Source: Chryseosolibacter sp964563295 (lineage in GTDB: Bacteria; Bacteroidota; Bacteroidia; Cytophagales; Cyclobacteriaceae). Taken from it: a stretch of 14,834 bases of DNA. A program made the translations under genes and the position numbers. The stretch spans positions 1 to 14,834 of the forward strand of contig CAZLWX010000095.1 of assembly GCA_964563295.1 (NCBI GenBank), given 5' to 3'. Below, piece by piece: positions 14,722-14,834 of this stretch (positions within the stretch are counted from its first letter, which is position 1; every line of letters starts with the position of its first letter). Below the pieces are notes generated by a model. The model was not told the origin of the DNA and did no database searches. It saw only the letters and a list, made by a program, of their open reading frames with translations.

Positions 14722-14749
14722 GGAACCAGGAACCCGGAACGCGGAACCA
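14722..14749. repeat. Heptanucleotide repeat GGAACCM (four units)
   Basis: GGAAC occurs at 14722, 14729, 14736 and 14743, exactly 7 bases apart. Units are GGAACCA, GGAACCC, GGAACGC and GGAACCA. This is the same heptamer family as the GGAACCC pair at 44-57 at the opposite edge of the window. Confidence 0.65.
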
Positions 14750-14810
14750 TTTTTCCCACGCTCGCCCTTGCATCCCTAAAGGGAGCCACCGCGCTTATTC
14801 ACGAATTCGC

Positions 14811-14826
14811 AATAGCACATCAATCA
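14811..14826. repeat. Copy of the AATAGCACATCA repeat motif
   Basis: AATAGCACATCA contains ATAGCACATCA, an 11-base match to 16-26 in the octamer array near the start of the window. Only one unit is visible before the window nears its end, so an array may continue outside. Confidence 0.45.
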
Positions 14827-14834
14827 AAGGCCAA

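Larger units (their letters stand above)
14367..14834. other. Non-coding region rich in short tandem repeats
   Basis: No credible gene is seen. The one sizeable minus-strand open frame (14310-14618) is low-complexity Trp/Pro/Ser-rich and runs over the repeats and the end of the LytTR gene. Several 7-bp-period arrays, a 52-nt inverted-repeat element and small hairpins (TTCGG/CCGAA at 14576-14589; TCCC/GGGA at 14773-14784) fill the space. None has a good U-tract, so no clear operon terminator is identified. Confidence 0.6.

Noticed and set aside
1..14834. CRISPR array, tRNA or rRNA genes, insertion sequence
   Set aside because: No direct repeats with regular 30-40-nt spacing, no cloverleaf-like intergenic sequence and no transposase motifs were seen on either strand by eye.

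Overview
The window most likely comes from a Bacteroidota chromosome, probably a Cytophagales relative. Supporting signs are six-helix PAS/LytS-type kinases, LytTR regulators, SpoIIE phosphatases with long HAMP-GAF-PAS sensory halves, A-rich leaders instead of clear Shine-Dalgarno sites, and short tandem repeats in the intergenic DNA. Taxonomy is inferred from gene content only.

Layout. Positions 1-66 hold short tandem repeats. A large membrane PAS/LytS histidine kinase is on the minus strand (67-2541). After a divergent intergenic region, ten or eleven plus-strand genes run from 2783 to 14366. In order they encode: an outer-membrane porin; a small secreted PstS-like binding protein; an MCP-like sensor (TM-HAMP-GAF-coiled coil-PAS) with no enzymatic output; a PAS/HisKA protein whose ATPase domain looks dead; CheR; a CheB methylesterase without a receiver; a two-helix GAF membrane protein; a TM-HAMP-GAF-PAS-PAS-SpoIIE phosphatase; a SiaB-family kinase; a SiaC-family phosphoprotein; and, after a 115-nt gap with symmetrical repeats, a LytTR response regulator. 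Most junctions are 0-40 nt and three overlap, so 2783-13507 reads as one operon; the LytTR gene may be co-transcribed or have its own promoter. The last 468 nt is non-coding and carries several different 7-bp-period tandem repeats and a palindromic element.

How the genes may work together (inference). Porin and binding protein would deliver or sense a small anion in the periplasm. The MCP-like sensor would read this. CheR and CheB would adapt it by methylating a coiled coil, since no classical MCP signalling domain, CheA or CheW is present. The SpoIIE phosphatase and SiaB kinase would set the phosphorylation of SiaC at Thr68, as in the Pseudomonas SiaABC switch. The usual SiaD diguanylate cyclase is absent, so the output is unknown. 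This mix of chemotaxis-type adaptation with a Sia-type partner switch is the most notable feature of the window.
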